A DNA stretch of 27,911 nucleotides from DTU018 sp964618175. Lineage in GTDB: Bacteria > Bacillota > Syntrophomonadia > Syntrophomonadales > Syntrophomonadaceae. A program made the position numbers and the translations under genes. The first letter of the stretch is position 1. Every line of letters begins with the position of its first letter. Positions 13,761 through 22,224 of this stretch are shown piece by piece. The stretch lies in assembly GCA_964618175.1 (NCBI GenBank), contig CAZTZX010000022.1, positions 1 to 27,911 of the forward strand. The letters run 5' to 3'. The notes under the pieces were generated by a model that ran no database searches, was not told the DNA's origin, and was given only the letters and a program-made list of their open reading frames with translations.

Positions 13761-14390
13761 TTATCTGGAGTACAGTTCGACAATCAGCTGTTCGTTCACG
13801 GCGGTGTCGATCTGCTCCCGGTTCGGGTAAGCCAGCACACTGCCAGTCAAATTATCAGCGTCTACCGTTAGCCACTCCGGAGGAGTTCTATAGGTAGCCT
13901 GATCTTTGATCTCTTGGAATTTAGGCGAATCCTTGCTGGTATCCCTAACCTGCACCACATCTCCGGGTTTCAACAGCATGGAAGGTATGGTCGCTTTCTT
14001 TCCATTTACAAAAAAGTGTCCATGGTTGACCAGCTGACGAGCTTCCTTACGTGAGCCACCAAAGCCCATACGGAAGACTACGTTGTCCATGCGGCGCTCT
14101 AGTAAGACTAATAGATTCTCACCGGTTACACCGGGTTGGCGGTCAGCCTTCTTGAAGTAATTGCGGAATTGTTTTTCCAACAAGCCATAAATACGCTTGG
14201 TCTTTTGCTTTTCTCTAAGCTGAATACCATATTCACTGGGTTTTTGACGACGTCCCTGGCCGTGAGCCCCTGGAGGGAAAGGTCTTCTTTCCACCGCACA
14301 CTTTTCTGAGTAACAGCGGTCACCTTTCAGGAAGAGTTTTTCACCTTCACGACGGCACTGCCGACAAACCGAATCCGTATATCTTCCCAC
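13761..14390 (-). CDS. rpsD: Small-subunit ribosomal protein S4, zinc form
   Basis: S4 nucleates assembly of the 30S body. The 209-residue product starts MGRYTDSVCRQCRREGEKL and carries a four-Cys zinc site (C9, C12, C26, C31), then the S4 RNA-binding domain with RRMDNVVFRMGF and RQLVNHGHFFVNG. GTG at 14390 lies 12 bases after AAGGAGG. Its place between rpsK and rpoA means it is transcribed with the alpha operon, unlike in Bacillus subtilis where it is separate. Confidence 0.97.
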   Translation of the reverse strand: MGRYTDSVCRQCRREGEKLFLKGDRCYSEKCAVERRPFPPGAHGQGRRQKPSEYGIQLREKQKTKRIYGLLEKQFRNYFKKADRQPGVTGENLLVLLERRMDNVVFRMGFGGSRKEARQLVNHGHFFVNGKKATIPSMLLKPGDVVQVRDTSKDSPKFQEIKDQATYRTPPEWLTVDADNLTGSVLAYPNREQIDTAVNEQLIVELYSR

Positions 14391-14407
14391 TTTCTCTTAC
14401 GACCTCC

Positions 14408-14800
14408 TTATACCCTTCTTCTCTTGGGTGGTCTGCACCCATTGTGTGGAATGGGAGTAACGTCCTTGATCGCGCTAACTTCCAATCCTGCTGCCTGTAG
14501 TGAACGGATGGCAGCTTCGCGACCAGCTCCCGGTCCTTTTACATAGCATTCGACTTCCTTGAGGCCGTGCTCCATGGCTGCCCGAGCAGCTGTTTCGGCT
14601 GCCTGCTGAGCGGCAAACGGGGTACTCTTACGAGAGCCCTTAAAACCGGATGTCCCGGCACTGGCCCAGGAAATAGCATTGCCATGCTTATCGGTAATAG
14701 AAATGATGGTATTATTAAAGGTCGATTTAATGTGCGCAATTCCATGTTCAATATTTTTCTTTTCGCGTCTCTTGACCCTAGTTGTTGTCCTTTTGGCCAC
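14408..14800 (-). CDS. rpsK: Small-subunit ribosomal protein S11
   Basis: S11 lies on the 30S platform by the mRNA exit. The 130-residue product has a basic N-terminus, HIKSTFNNTIISITD, GPGAGREAAIRSLQAAG and the C-terminal PIPHNGCRPPKRRRV, all diagnostic. GTG at 14800 follows AGGAGG. Between rpsM (21 bases) and rpsD (17 bases). Confidence 0.98.
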   Translation of the reverse strand: MAKRTTTRVKRREKKNIEHGIAHIKSTFNNTIISITDKHGNAISWASAGTSGFKGSRKSTPFAAQQAAETAARAAMEHGLKEVECYVKGPGAGREAAIRSLQAAGLEVSAIKDVTPIPHNGCRPPKRRRV

Positions 14801-14821
14801 CTAGTTAACCCTCCTTTATGA

Positions 14822-15190
14822 CTATTTTTTCTTACCGGACACGGTTCGTTTCGGTCCCTTGCGGGTCCGAGCATTGTTTTTGGTATTTTGACCACGAACC
14901 GGCAGACCACGACGATGGCGGAGCCCCCGGTAGCAGCCTATGTCCATCAATCGCTTGATATCCATACTGACCTGACGGCGAAGGTCACCTTCTACAGTAT
15001 AGGCCTTCTCAAGAATCTCCCTTAATTTGGCAACTTCTTCTTCCGTAAGATCTTTCACTCTGGTATCTGGATTTATACCCGCCTCGGTCAGGATTTTCAG
15101 GGACGAAGAACGCCCAATCCCATATATATAGGTGAGAGAAACTTCAACACGCTTTTCACGTGGTAGATCAACACCCGCTATTCTCGCCAA
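14822..15190 (-). CDS. rpsM: Small-subunit ribosomal protein S13
   Basis: S13 bridges the 30S head to the 50S subunit and touches P-site tRNA. The 122-residue product begins MARIAGVDLPREKRVEVSL, has the helix-hairpin IYGIGRSSS, and the basic tail RGQNTKNNARTRKGPKR. TTG at 15190 lies 8 bases after AGGAGG and gives the family start. It follows rpmJ by 19 bases. Confidence 0.97.
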   Translation of the reverse strand: MARIAGVDLPREKRVEVSLTYIYGIGRSSSLKILTEAGINPDTRVKDLTEEEVAKLREILEKAYTVEGDLRRQVSMDIKRLMDIGCYRGLRHRRGLPVRGQNTKNNARTRKGPKRTVSGKKK

Positions 15191-15209
15191 ATTTGTTCAC
15201 CTCCTAAAT

Positions 15210-15323
15210 TTAACCTTGAGTTTGTTTATGCTTGGGATTCTGGCAAATTACCATAACCTTGCCATGTCTTTTAATAATCTTGCATTTTTCACACATTGGC
15301 TTTACCGATGGCTTTACCTTCAA
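15210..15323 (-). CDS. rpmJ: Large-subunit ribosomal protein L36, zinc form
   Basis: A 37-residue protein beginning MKVKPSVKPMCEKCK and ending HKQTQG, recognised between infA and rpsM. It is the zinc-binding form with C11, C14, C27 and H32. The TTG start at 15323 lies 8 bases after AAGGAGG. L36 stabilises 23S rRNA folding late in 50S assembly. The 32-base gaps on either side leave no room for other genes. Confidence 0.96.
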   Translation of the reverse strand: MKVKPSVKPMCEKCKIIKRHGKVMVICQNPKHKQTQG

Positions 15324-15355
15324 CCTGTTAACCTCCTTAACTTGCTAGCCGCTAC

Positions 15356-15574
15356 CTATTTAAAACGATATGTGATCCTGCCCCGACTCAAATCGTAAGG
15401 CGATAATTCCACCGTTACCCGGTCACCGGGCAGTATCTTAATAAAGTTCATCCGCATTTTACCAGAAATATGGGCGAGGACCTTATGGCCATTTTGTAGT
15501 TCCACTTTAAACATAGCATTGGGGAGTGGTTCCAAAACAACCCCTTCCACTTCGATCACATCATCTTTCGCCAT
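15356..15574 (-). CDS. infA: Translation initiation factor IF-1
   Basis: IF-1 occupies the 30S A site during initiation. The 72-residue product is a single OB-fold domain beginning MAKDDVIEVEGVVLEPLPNA, with HISGKMRMNFIKILPGD and ending SRGRITYRFK; it matches the family end to end. ATG at 15574 lies 14 bases inside the end of the KOW-domain gene, with GGGGGT as ribosome site, so the two are likely coupled. Confidence 0.98.
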   Translation of the reverse strand: MAKDDVIEVEGVVLEPLPNAMFKVELQNGHKVLAHISGKMRMNFIKILPGDRVTVELSPYDLSRGRITYRFK

Positions 15575-15866
15575 TACCAGACCCCCTTCCCATCCGATTT
15601 CCGACCTCTTGAATTCGTTTCAGATTTTTTCTAATAACATGATTGACCGGTAATTCTCCTCTGGCCAGGTGATCAGCCACGTCATCTGCCCTATAATTGG
15701 TCATCTGCAGGTGGCGCACGTTTTTCATCTTGGGATTCTCAACCTTGCGAAGATCTCCATCCACAATCATTACAAAACGTTCATTCACCACTTTTACTAT
15801 TACAAACATCCTACCCTGGTCTCGACCCGATTTAGAAATCACCACTCGAGCTAGTAAATCACTCAA
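15561..15866 (-). CDS. KOW-domain RNA-binding protein (L14e-like)
   Basis: A 101-residue basic protein with an N-terminal KOW-like segment (about 6-40: VVISKSGRDQGRMFVIVKVV, then VDGDLRKVENPKMKN) resembling archaeal and eukaryotic L14e, and a basic C-terminal tail. Genes of this kind sit between map and infA in many Firmicutes, including Bacillus; the role is not established, but RNA or ribosome binding is likely. TTG at 15866 follows GGGGGTGG. The last 14 bases overlap infA. Starts 12 bases after map. Confidence 0.85.
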   Translation of the reverse strand: MSDLLARVVISKSGRDQGRMFVIVKVVNERFVMIVDGDLRKVENPKMKNVRHLQMTNYRADDVADHLARGELPVNHVIRKNLKRIQEVGNRMGRGSGNGER

Positions 15867-15878
15867 ACGACCACCCCC

Positions 15879-16643
15879 TTACCTTAAGGTAAGGATTTCC
15901 GGACCATGGCTGGTCACTGCCACAGTGTGTTCGAAATGGGCCGAGCATTTACCATCCTGAGTAACTACTGTCCAATCATCTATTTTGGTAAATACTTTAT
16001 AGGTGCCCATGTTGAGCATCGGTTCAATAGCCAGGGTCATGCCTTCCTTCAATACTGGTCCCCGGTCAGGTCTCCCATAATTCGGAATAGGCGGATCTTC
16101 GTGCATCGCCTGGCCAATTCCGTGCCCGACATATTCTCTAACCACGGAAAAGCCATTTTTCTCAGCCCAGTCCTGTACAGCATGGGATATCTTGCCTAGG
16201 CGGTGTCCGGGTAGGGCTTGTTGAATGCCTTTCATTAAGGACTCCTCGGTAACCTGAAGCAATCGGGCCACCTGAGGATCAACTTCTCCTACCGGGACGG
16301 TGATCGCCGAATCTCCGGCAAAACCATCTAAAAGAACTCCAAAGTCGATGCTCAAAACATCGCCTTCTTTTAACACCCGTTTACCAGGGATACCATGCAC
16401 TACCTCTTCATTAACTGAAGCACATATTGCACCCGGAAAAGCCGGACCTCCTCTGGAATTGGGGTAATTCTTAAACACCGGGATGGCACCACGCTTTTGG
16501 CATTCTTCTTCAGCTAGTGCGTTTAAGGATGCGGTGGTGATTCCCGGTTTGACCTGACTCTCCAACATACTAAGAACTTGAGCTACCAGCTGACCGGCTG
16601 CTCTCATTCGTACTATGTCATCCCGGGTCTTTAAAGTGATCAT
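15879..16643 (-). CDS. map: Methionine aminopeptidase, type I
   Basis: Removes the initiator methionine from nascent proteins. The 254-residue enzyme has all five metal ligands of the family: D100 in SIDFG, D111 in AGDSA, H174 in VGHGIG, E207 in AIEPM and E238 in HFEHT, plus the substrate-side H83. There is no N-terminal zinc extension, so it is the short bacterial form. Its ATG overlaps the adk stop by one base (TAATG), so it is translated by reinitiation after adk. Confidence 0.97.
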   Translation of the reverse strand: MITLKTRDDIVRMRAAGQLVAQVLSMLESQVKPGITTASLNALAEEECQKRGAIPVFKNYPNSRGGPAFPGAICASVNEEVVHGIPGKRVLKEGDVLSIDFGVLLDGFAGDSAITVPVGEVDPQVARLLQVTEESLMKGIQQALPGHRLGKISHAVQDWAEKNGFSVVREYVGHGIGQAMHEDPPIPNYGRPDRGPVLKEGMTLAIEPMLNMGTYKVFTKIDDWTVVTQDGKCSAHFEHTVAVTSHGPEILTLR

Positions 16644-17290
16644 TATAAACTACCCATTACCTTTTCGATATCCTTAAAAACCTCTTGGGAAGCGCGGTTA
16701 CCGTCGATACCATAAAAAGTACCCTGTTTTTGGTAGTACTCAATCAGCGGGTTGGTCTGCTCAGCATAGACTTCCAAGCGCTTTTTCACAGTTTCACCCT
16801 GGTCATCGCTACGCTGCACCAGTTCTCCGCCGCATTTATCACAGACACCCTCTTTAGCCGGGGCATTGAATTTAAGGTGATAAACGGTTTTACAGTTTTT
16901 ACAACTGATCCGACCGGTCATGCGTTCTAACAGGATCTCTTCAGGAACAGCGATGTTGATAGCTGCTTCCACTCTCTTGCCCAGCTGGGCTAGTACCTGA
17001 TCTAAGGCTTCTGCTTGCTTGACGGTACGGGGAAATCCATCCAAGAGGAACCCCTGTTCACAGTCCGCTTTAACCAGGCGCTCTTGCACAACACCAATGG
17101 TAACTTCATCGGGAACCAGTTTCCCACTGTCCATATACTTTTTGGCTTCCATACCCATTTCTGTACCGTTGCTTACTGCGTCGCGAAACATGTCTCCAGT
17201 TGAAATGTGAGGAATCGGATAATTGGCTTTGATAAAATCAGCCTGCGTTCCTTTTCCAGCACCGGGAGGTCCCATCAGTATAATGTTCAC
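16643..17290 (-). CDS. adk: Adenylate kinase, zinc form
   Basis: Interconverts ATP plus AMP with two ADP. The 215-residue protein has the P-loop GPPGAGKGTQ (7-16), the AMP site DGFPRT (about 84-89), and a long lid with a four-Cys zinc site (C130, C133, C150, C153), the usual Gram-positive form. GTG at 17290 lies about 10 bases after a GGAG site. It sits between secY (13-base gap) and map (1-base overlap), a classic arrangement. Confidence 0.97.
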   Translation of the reverse strand: MNIILMGPPGAGKGTQADFIKANYPIPHISTGDMFRDAVSNGTEMGMEAKKYMDSGKLVPDEVTIGVVQERLVKADCEQGFLLDGFPRTVKQAEALDQVLAQLGKRVEAAINIAVPEEILLERMTGRISCKNCKTVYHLKFNAPAKEGVCDKCGGELVQRSDDQGETVKKRLEVYAEQTNPLIEYYQKQGTFYGIDGNRASQEVFKDIEKVMGSL

Positions 17291-17303
17291 TAGGTCTCAT
17301 CTC

Positions 17304-18569
17304 CTATTTTACAAAACCCTCATAATTGCGTAGTAACAAATGTGATTCGATTTGTTTCATGGTATCTAGCGCAACCCCGACTACGATCAGCAGAGCCGTA
17401 CCTCCGAACCACAGGCTGGTAATTCCAGTTAGTCCCATAACGAAGTTAGGCAGGATAGCTATTAAAGCCAGGAATGTTCCTCCTGCCAGTGTTAACCTGG
17501 ACAGAACCTTGTCGATATACTCAGCGGTAGGCCGACCAGGACGAAGCCCGGGTACAAATCCTCCGTATTTCTTGATGTTCTCAGCTACATCCATAGGATT
17601 AAAAATAATCGCTACATAGAAATAAGTAAAGAACACAATCAAGAGCGCATAAACAAGGTTATAGCCCACGCTTCCAAAGTTGAAGTAGGTATTAAGAAAC
17701 ATATTAAACTTGGAAGTCTGTGGCATCCAGGAGCCAATAGTGGCCGGAAACATCATCAAGGCCATGGCGAAGATGATGGGAATAACTCCGGCGGCGTTTA
17801 CTTTTAGGGGCAAGAAGGTGCTCTGTCCACCATAAAGCTTGCGGCCTACCACTCTTTTGGCGTACTGAATCGGTAAACGGCGCTGTCCTTCATTAACGGC
17901 GATGATAGCCGCAATAATAGCCAGAGCCAATACAATAAACAGTAAAATATTGAAATAGCCTATGATCCCTCCGGCTAATTCCTGTATCACTCCTGATACT
18001 TGACTGGGTAGACGGGATACGATACCGGCAAAGATTATTAGGGAAATCCCGTTGCCTATGCCATTTTCCGTAATCCGCTCACCTATCCACATCAAGAAAA
18101 TCGTTCCTGCTGTCAGAGACATGACAATCACCATGTATGACACAAAACCCGGAGTTAGAATAGCACCTGACCGACCCAGCGCAAAGGCCATTCCCAGTCC
18201 CTGTACAAAGGCTAAGATAACCGTACCATAGCGGGTATACTGGGTGATAACCTTACGTCCTTCATCGCCTTCCTTGGACAGTTCATCCAGGCGGGGAATA
18301 ACCACCTTGAGGAGCTGCATAATGATGGAGGCGTTGATATAGGGGGTAATGCTCATGGCAAAAATACTGAAGCGCTTAAATGCACCACCGGATATGATAT
18401 CAAAGAATCCAAACAATTGCCCGGAGAGCAGCTGTTGAATAGCCTCTGCATTAATACCCGGTACCGCTATGTGGGCACCCACTCTAAAGACTAAAAGCAT
18501 CATCAAAGTATACAGGAGCTTAGTCCTTAAATCACCGACCTTAAATGCCTGTTGCATGGATCCAAACAT
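17304..18569 (-). CDS. secY: Preprotein translocase subunit SecY
   Basis: Central channel of the Sec translocon, which exports unfolded proteins and inserts membrane proteins. The 421-residue protein has about ten hydrophobic segments and family landmarks: GINAEAIQQL early, SITPYINASIIMQLL in the plug/TM2 region, the cytoplasmic loop with QYTRYGTVILA, and GGFVPGLRPGRPT in the large ribosome- and SecA-binding loop. ATG at 18569 overlaps the rplO stop by one base (TAATG). Adk follows 13 bases later. Confidence 0.98.
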   Translation of the reverse strand: MFGSMQQAFKVGDLRTKLLYTLMMLLVFRVGAHIAVPGINAEAIQQLLSGQLFGFFDIISGGAFKRFSIFAMSITPYINASIIMQLLKVVIPRLDELSKEGDEGRKVITQYTRYGTVILAFVQGLGMAFALGRSGAILTPGFVSYMVIVMSLTAGTIFLMWIGERITENGIGNGISLIIFAGIVSRLPSQVSGVIQELAGGIIGYFNILLFIVLALAIIAAIIAVNEGQRRLPIQYAKRVVGRKLYGGQSTFLPLKVNAAGVIPIIFAMALMMFPATIGSWMPQTSKFNMFLNTYFNFGSVGYNLVYALLIVFFTYFYVAIIFNPMDVAENIKKYGGFVPGLRPGRPTAEYIDKVLSRLTLAGGTFLALIAILPNFVMGLTGITSLWFGGTALLIVVGVALDTMKQIESHLLLRNYEGFVK

Positions 18570-19009
18570 TAGATCACCTCAGCTTTGCCACCCCGGGCAG
18601 AAATTTTCTCTTCAGCCTGTTTGCTGAAGCGGTGGGCCTTCACAGTAAGCTGTTTCTGCAGTTCGCCATTGCCGAGTATTTTGACACCGTCTTTTACTCC
18701 TTTGACCATGCCGACATCCTGCATCAGCTCAATGGTGACCTCAGTACCATCATCAAAAATGTTTAATTCCTGAATGTTAACGATAACATACTCTTTCTTG
18801 AATATGTTGGTAAAACCGCGTTTGGGCAAACGCCTTTGTAATGGCATTTGGCCCCCTTCAAATCCAGGTCTTATTCCGCCACCGGAACGGGACTTTTGCC
18901 CTTTATGGCCCCGGGTGGACGTTTTGCCGTGACCAGAACCAGGTCCCCGGCCAACCCGCTTGGTCCTTTTGTTGGCTCCGGGCGGGGCTTGAATCTCGTG
19001 TAATTTCAC
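18569..19009 (-). CDS. rplO: Large-subunit ribosomal protein L15
   Basis: L15 is a late-assembly core protein of the 50S subunit. From GTG at 19009 the product has 146 residues, the family length: it starts MKLHEIQAPPGANKR, with the Gly/Arg-rich RVGRGPGSGHGKTSTRGHKG and the GGQMPLQRRLPKRGF block. This GTG is 7 bases after AGGAGG; an in-frame TTG at 19015 is too close to that site. Stop overlaps secY. Confidence 0.97.
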   Translation of the reverse strand: MKLHEIQAPPGANKRTKRVGRGPGSGHGKTSTRGHKGQKSRSGGGIRPGFEGGQMPLQRRLPKRGFTNIFKKEYVIVNIQELNIFDDGTEVTIELMQDVGMVKGVKDGVKILGNGELQKQLTVKAHRFSKQAEEKISARGGKAEVI

Positions 19010-19023
19010 GTCCAAACCTCCTA

Positions 19024-19209
19024 TTAATTAATCTCTTCCACCGTTACGAGGTGGCAAACTTTATTGAGTTGACCCCGTAATTCGGGGGTATCTTCTTTAG
19101 TAACTGTATGCTGGAGCTTACGCAATCCCAGTGACCGTATCGTCAGTCGCTGTGTCTCGGGACAACCGATGATGCTCTTGCTCCAGGTAATCTTTAACTG
19201 CTTGGCCAT
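19024..19209 (-). CDS. rpmD: Large-subunit ribosomal protein L30
   Basis: The 61-residue product is the short bacterial L30: KITWSKSIIGCPETQRLTI, LGLRKLQHTV and a C-terminal RGQLNKVCHLVTVEE. It binds 23S rRNA. ATG at 19209 follows AGGAGG. It sits between rpsE and rplO, 11 and 14 bases from its neighbours. Confidence 0.97.
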   Translation of the reverse strand: MAKQLKITWSKSIIGCPETQRLTIRSLGLRKLQHTVTKEDTPELRGQLNKVCHLVTVEEIN

Positions 19210-19220
19210 GTGGTTCCCTC

Positions 19221-19724
19221 CTAGTTCAGGATCTCGTCAATGGTTTTGCCGCGCTGTCTGGCTACTTCCTCCACCCGCTTCAGGTTTTTGAGGCCTTCCA
19301 TGGTGGCGTGAACCATGTTGTTAGAATTGGAAGATCCCAGGGACTTGGTCAAAATATCCTTGACCCCGGCAGCTTCCAGGACCGCACGTACTGGTCCTCC
19401 GGCAATAACCCCTGTTCCTGGTGAAGCCGGCTTAAGAAGCACCCGCCCAGCACCAAAACGGCCAACAATGGGATGGGGAATTGTCCGTTCCTCTATCAGA
19501 GGAATACTAACCATGTTTTTCTTGGCATTTTCAACCGCTTTACGAATAGCCTCGGGCACTTCAGTGGCCTTGCCTTTGCCGGTTCCAACTTTACCCTGAC
19601 CGTCTCCGACTACTACCAGCGCACTAAAACTAAATCGGCGTCCACCTTTAACGACCTTGGCAACGCGGCGAATGTTAACAACTTTTTCTATTAGTTCCGG
19701 GCCAGCCTGTTCCTTGTCAAACAT
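19221..19724 (-). CDS. rpsE: Small-subunit ribosomal protein S5
   Basis: S5 affects decoding accuracy and, with S4, helps unwind mRNA at the entry channel. The 167-residue product has the N-terminal double-stranded-RNA-like domain with VVKGGRRFSFSALVVVGD (the loop linked to spectinomycin response in the family) and the C-terminal GVIAGGPVRAVLEAAGVKD and KSLGSSNSNNMV segments. ATG at 19724 lies about 7 bases after AGGAGG. Confidence 0.98.
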   Translation of the reverse strand: MFDKEQAGPELIEKVVNIRRVAKVVKGGRRFSFSALVVVGDGQGKVGTGKGKATEVPEAIRKAVENAKKNMVSIPLIEERTIPHPIVGRFGAGRVLLKPASPGTGVIAGGPVRAVLEAAGVKDILTKSLGSSNSNNMVHATMEGLKNLKRVEEVARQRGKTIDEILN

Positions 19725-19751
19725 CGTTTCCCTCCTAGCTTTCCATTTTCC

Positions 19752-20117
19752 CTAGAACTGCAGTCCCTTTTCCCGAGCAGCATCAGCTAAAGCAGCTACC
19801 CGGCCGTGGTATTTATATCCACTGCGATCAAATACTACATTGGTAATTCCCTTCTCCTGGGCTCTAGCAGCAATGCGGCTACCGACCTCTTTAGCCGCCT
19901 CAACGTTAGTGCTGGAAGGAAGATCGCTCAGTTCTTTGTCCAGGGTGGAAGCTGCTACCAGGGTAACGCCTTTCTGGTCATCGATAATCTGTGCATAGAT
20001 ATGATTCAAACTCTTATAAATACACAGTCTGGGTGTTTCCTCGGTTCCAGAAAGTTTACGGCGAATTCTCTGGTGTTTGCCCAGCCTCAATTTGTTTCGG
20101 CTCTTTTTCTTAATCAA
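19752..20117 (-). CDS. rplR: Large-subunit ribosomal protein L18
   Basis: L18 carries 5S rRNA into the 50S subunit with L5. The 121-residue product starts MIKKKSRNKLRLGKHQRI and includes RLCIYKSLNHIYAQIIDD, GSRIAARAQEKGI and FDRSGYKYHGRVAALADAAR. TTG at 20117 is preferred, about 8 bases after GGGAG and matching the family start; GTG at 20126 is an alternative that would add three residues. Confidence 0.96.
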   Translation of the reverse strand: MIKKKSRNKLRLGKHQRIRRKLSGTEETPRLCIYKSLNHIYAQIIDDQKGVTLVAASTLDKELSDLPSSTNVEAAKEVGSRIAARAQEKGITNVVFDRSGYKYHGRVAALADAAREKGLQF

Positions 20118-20138
20118 TGCGGTCACTCCCTTCCTGTT

Positions 20139-20678
20139 TTATTTAGCGCCAGCCTTGCCAGCCTTGCGGCGAACGACTTCATTTTCATACTTAATTCCCT
20201 TGCCTTTGTACGGTTCAGGTCTGCGAATATCGCGGATGACGGCGGCGGTATTACCTACCAGCTGCTTGTCAATACCTCTTACCGTAATCTTAGTTACAGC
20301 AGGAACTTCAAACTCAATGCCCTCTGGGGGATCTACCTCTACCGGATGGGAAAAGCCAATGTTTATTACCAGTTTCTTACCCTGCAACTGGGCGCGGTAT
20401 CCCACCCCAACCAGTTCCAACTTGCGTTCAAACCCGTCGCTTACACCTTGTACCATATTGGCCACCAATGCCCGGGTTAAACCGTGGTAAGACCGATTCT
20501 GTTTATTATCGTTGGGTCTTTCAACCACAATCTGATCATCCTGCCTGGCAACTGTAATCCCCTGGGGAATAGCCTGACTGAGGGTTCCCTTGGGTCCCTT
20601 GACCGTAACCATGTTATCATTGACGGTTATTTCAATGCCCTTGGGCAGGGTGATCGGTTTTTTTCCGATTCGTGACAC
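20139..20678 (-). CDS. rplF: Large-subunit ribosomal protein L6
   Basis: L6 lies near the sarcin-ricin loop where translation factors bind. The 179-residue product has two related domains: MSRIGKKPITLPKGIEITV at the start, VQGVSDGFERKLELVGVGYR at the junction, and RRPEPYKGKGIKYENEVVRR near the end. GTG at 20678 follows AAGGAGG by about 10 bases. Confidence 0.97.
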   Translation of the reverse strand: MSRIGKKPITLPKGIEITVNDNMVTVKGPKGTLSQAIPQGITVARQDDQIVVERPNDNKQNRSYHGLTRALVANMVQGVSDGFERKLELVGVGYRAQLQGKKLVINIGFSHPVEVDPPEGIEFEVPAVTKITVRGIDKQLVGNTAAVIRDIRRPEPYKGKGIKYENEVVRRKAGKAGAK

Positions 20679-20697
20679 GATACTTACCCTCCTTCAG

Positions 20698-21096
20698 TTA
20701 CCAGATATAACAGACGACTTCGCCGCCCAGTCCTTCCTTGCGAGCCCTTTTATCGGTCATTAGCCCCTGGGAAGTAGATATTACAGCCGTTCCTAAACCG
20801 CTCAACACCTTAGGAATCTCATCTTTTTTAACGTATACACGCAAACCTGGTTTACTGATACGCTTCAAACCAGTGATGACTTTTTGTTTATTGGGACCAT
20901 ATTTCAGGTAAATACGAATGATCCCCTGTTTGCCATCTTCTATATATTCATAATCCCTGATGTACCCTTCTTCTTTCAAGATATTCGCGATGGACATCTT
21001 GATCTTCGAACCGGGCACTTCAACGGTTTCATGCATGACCATATTGCCATTTCTGATGCGAGTCAGGAAATCGGCGATGGGATCAGTCATGACCAT
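20698..21096 (-). CDS. rpsH: Small-subunit ribosomal protein S8
   Basis: S8 binds helix 21 of 16S rRNA and is an early assembly protein; in E. coli it is the repressor of the spc operon. The 132-residue product begins MVMTDPIADFLTRIRNGN and ends with ISTSQGLMTDKRARKEGLGG and CYIW. ATG at 21096 lies 8 bases after AAAGGAGG. Confidence 0.98.
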   Translation of the reverse strand: MVMTDPIADFLTRIRNGNMVMHETVEVPGSKIKMSIANILKEEGYIRDYEYIEDGKQGIIRIYLKYGPNKQKVITGLKRISKPGLRVYVKKDEIPKVLSGLGTAVISTSQGLMTDKRARKEGLGGEVVCYIW

Positions 21097-21122
21097 ATCT
21101 TATACCTCCTTTGCAAACAACC

Positions 21123-21308
21123 TTACCAGCTTGATTTGGTAACGCCTGGCAGTTCACCCTTATGAGCCAACTCACGGAAGCAAATGCGGCACATACCGAA
21201 TTTGCGCATATAAGCCCGAGGGCGGCCGCAAATCTTACAGCGATTATATTCACGCACCTCGTACTTCTGAGGGCGTTTAGCTTTAGCAATCATCGCTTTC
21301 TTGGCCAC
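21123..21308 (-). CDS. rpsN: Small-subunit ribosomal protein S14, type Z
   Basis: The 61-residue zinc form with C24, C27, C40 and C43 around CKICGRPRAYMRKFGMCRIC; ends in LPGVTKSSW. S14 lies in the 30S head. GTG at 21308 lies 11 bases after AAGGAGG. Located between rplE and rpsH as usual in Gram-positives. Confidence 0.97.
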   Translation of the reverse strand: MAKKAMIAKAKRPQKYEVREYNRCKICGRPRAYMRKFGMCRICFRELAHKGELPGVTKSSW

Positions 21309-21327
21309 TTTAAACCTTACCTCCTTA

Positions 21328-21864
21328 TCATCTGAATGGCATACCCATAGCTCTTAGTAACTCACGACCTTCTTCGTCGGTGGGAGCAGTGGTTACTATG
21401 TTTACCTCCAGACCACGAATCTTGTCAATCTTGTCATATTCTATTTCTGGGAATATAGTTTGCTCTTTGATTCCCAAAGCGTAGTTTCCACGACCGTCGA
21501 AAGCATCCGGGGAAACCCCGCGGAAGTCACGTACGCGCGGCAAAGCAAGATTGATCAAACGATCCAGGAATTCATACATCCTTTGACCCCTTAAGGTCAC
21601 CTTGCAGCCAATGGACATTCCCTCACGCAGCTTAAAACCAGCAATAGAGTTTCTGGCTTTGGTGACTACCGGCTTTTGTCCGGTGATCAATTGCAGATCA
21701 TTAACAGCACCATCCAACGCCTTTGGGTTCTGAATGGCCTCTCCTACGCCGATATTGACGACTACACGCTCAATACGCGGCACCTGCATGACATTCTTAT
21801 ACTGAAACTTTTCCATCATCCTGGGTGTAATTTCGCTTTTGTATTGTTCATACAGCCTAGCCAT
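21328..21864 (-). CDS. rplE: Large-subunit ribosomal protein L5
   Basis: L5 binds 5S rRNA and contacts P-site tRNA in the central protuberance. The 178-residue product has MQVPRIERVVVNIGVGEA, ITGQKPVVTKARNSIAGFKL, RVRDFRGVSPDAFDGRGNY and the closing EEGRELLRAMGMPF, which match the family throughout. ATG at 21864 follows GGGAGG by 11 bases. Confidence 0.98.
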   Translation of the reverse strand: MARLYEQYKSEITPRMMEKFQYKNVMQVPRIERVVVNIGVGEAIQNPKALDGAVNDLQLITGQKPVVTKARNSIAGFKLREGMSIGCKVTLRGQRMYEFLDRLINLALPRVRDFRGVSPDAFDGRGNYALGIKEQTIFPEIEYDKIDKIRGLEVNIVTTAPTDEEGRELLRAMGMPFR

Positions 21865-21892
21865 TAATAACTAAGCCTCCCTTCCTGGCACT

Positions 21893-22204
21893 TTAATCCA
21901 ATACCTCTCCGCAATGCTTGCAGAATCGTACTTTTTCCTGGTTGGACAGTACCTTGTGACCAACCCGGGTGGGCTTATTGCATTTTCCGCATAAAACCAT
22001 TGCGTTGGATGCATTAAGCGGAGCTTCTATTCGTTGGATTCCTCCCTGAGGAAGGGCCCGATTAGGCTTGGTATGCTTCTTGACCCGGTTTATTCCTTCA
22101 ACTACGATCCGGTTAGCTTCAGGAAGCACTTTTAAAACCTTGCCCTTTTTTCCGGAGTCCTTCCCCGTCGTGACTAATACAGTGTCACCTTTTTTGATTT
22201 GCAT
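21893..22204 (-). CDS. rplX: Large-subunit ribosomal protein L24
   Basis: L24 starts 50S assembly and later sits at the polypeptide exit. The 103-residue product has an N-terminal KOW motif (MQIKKGDTVLVTTGKDSGKK) and a C-terminal zinc-ribbon-like pair, CGKC and CKHC. ATG at 22204 follows GGAGG. Neighbours rplN and rplE are 20 and 28 bases away. Confidence 0.97.
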   Translation of the reverse strand: MQIKKGDTVLVTTGKDSGKKGKVLKVLPEANRIVVEGINRVKKHTKPNRALPQGGIQRIEAPLNASNAMVLCGKCNKPTRVGHKVLSNQEKVRFCKHCGEVLD

Positions 22205-22224
22205 CTATTAACACCTCCATCGAC

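Noticed and set aside
19806..20480. Long open frame of 224 codons on the plus strand
   Set aside because: It is antisense to rplR and rplF, has no ribosome site or recognisable motif, and is explained by the codon pattern of the real genes.
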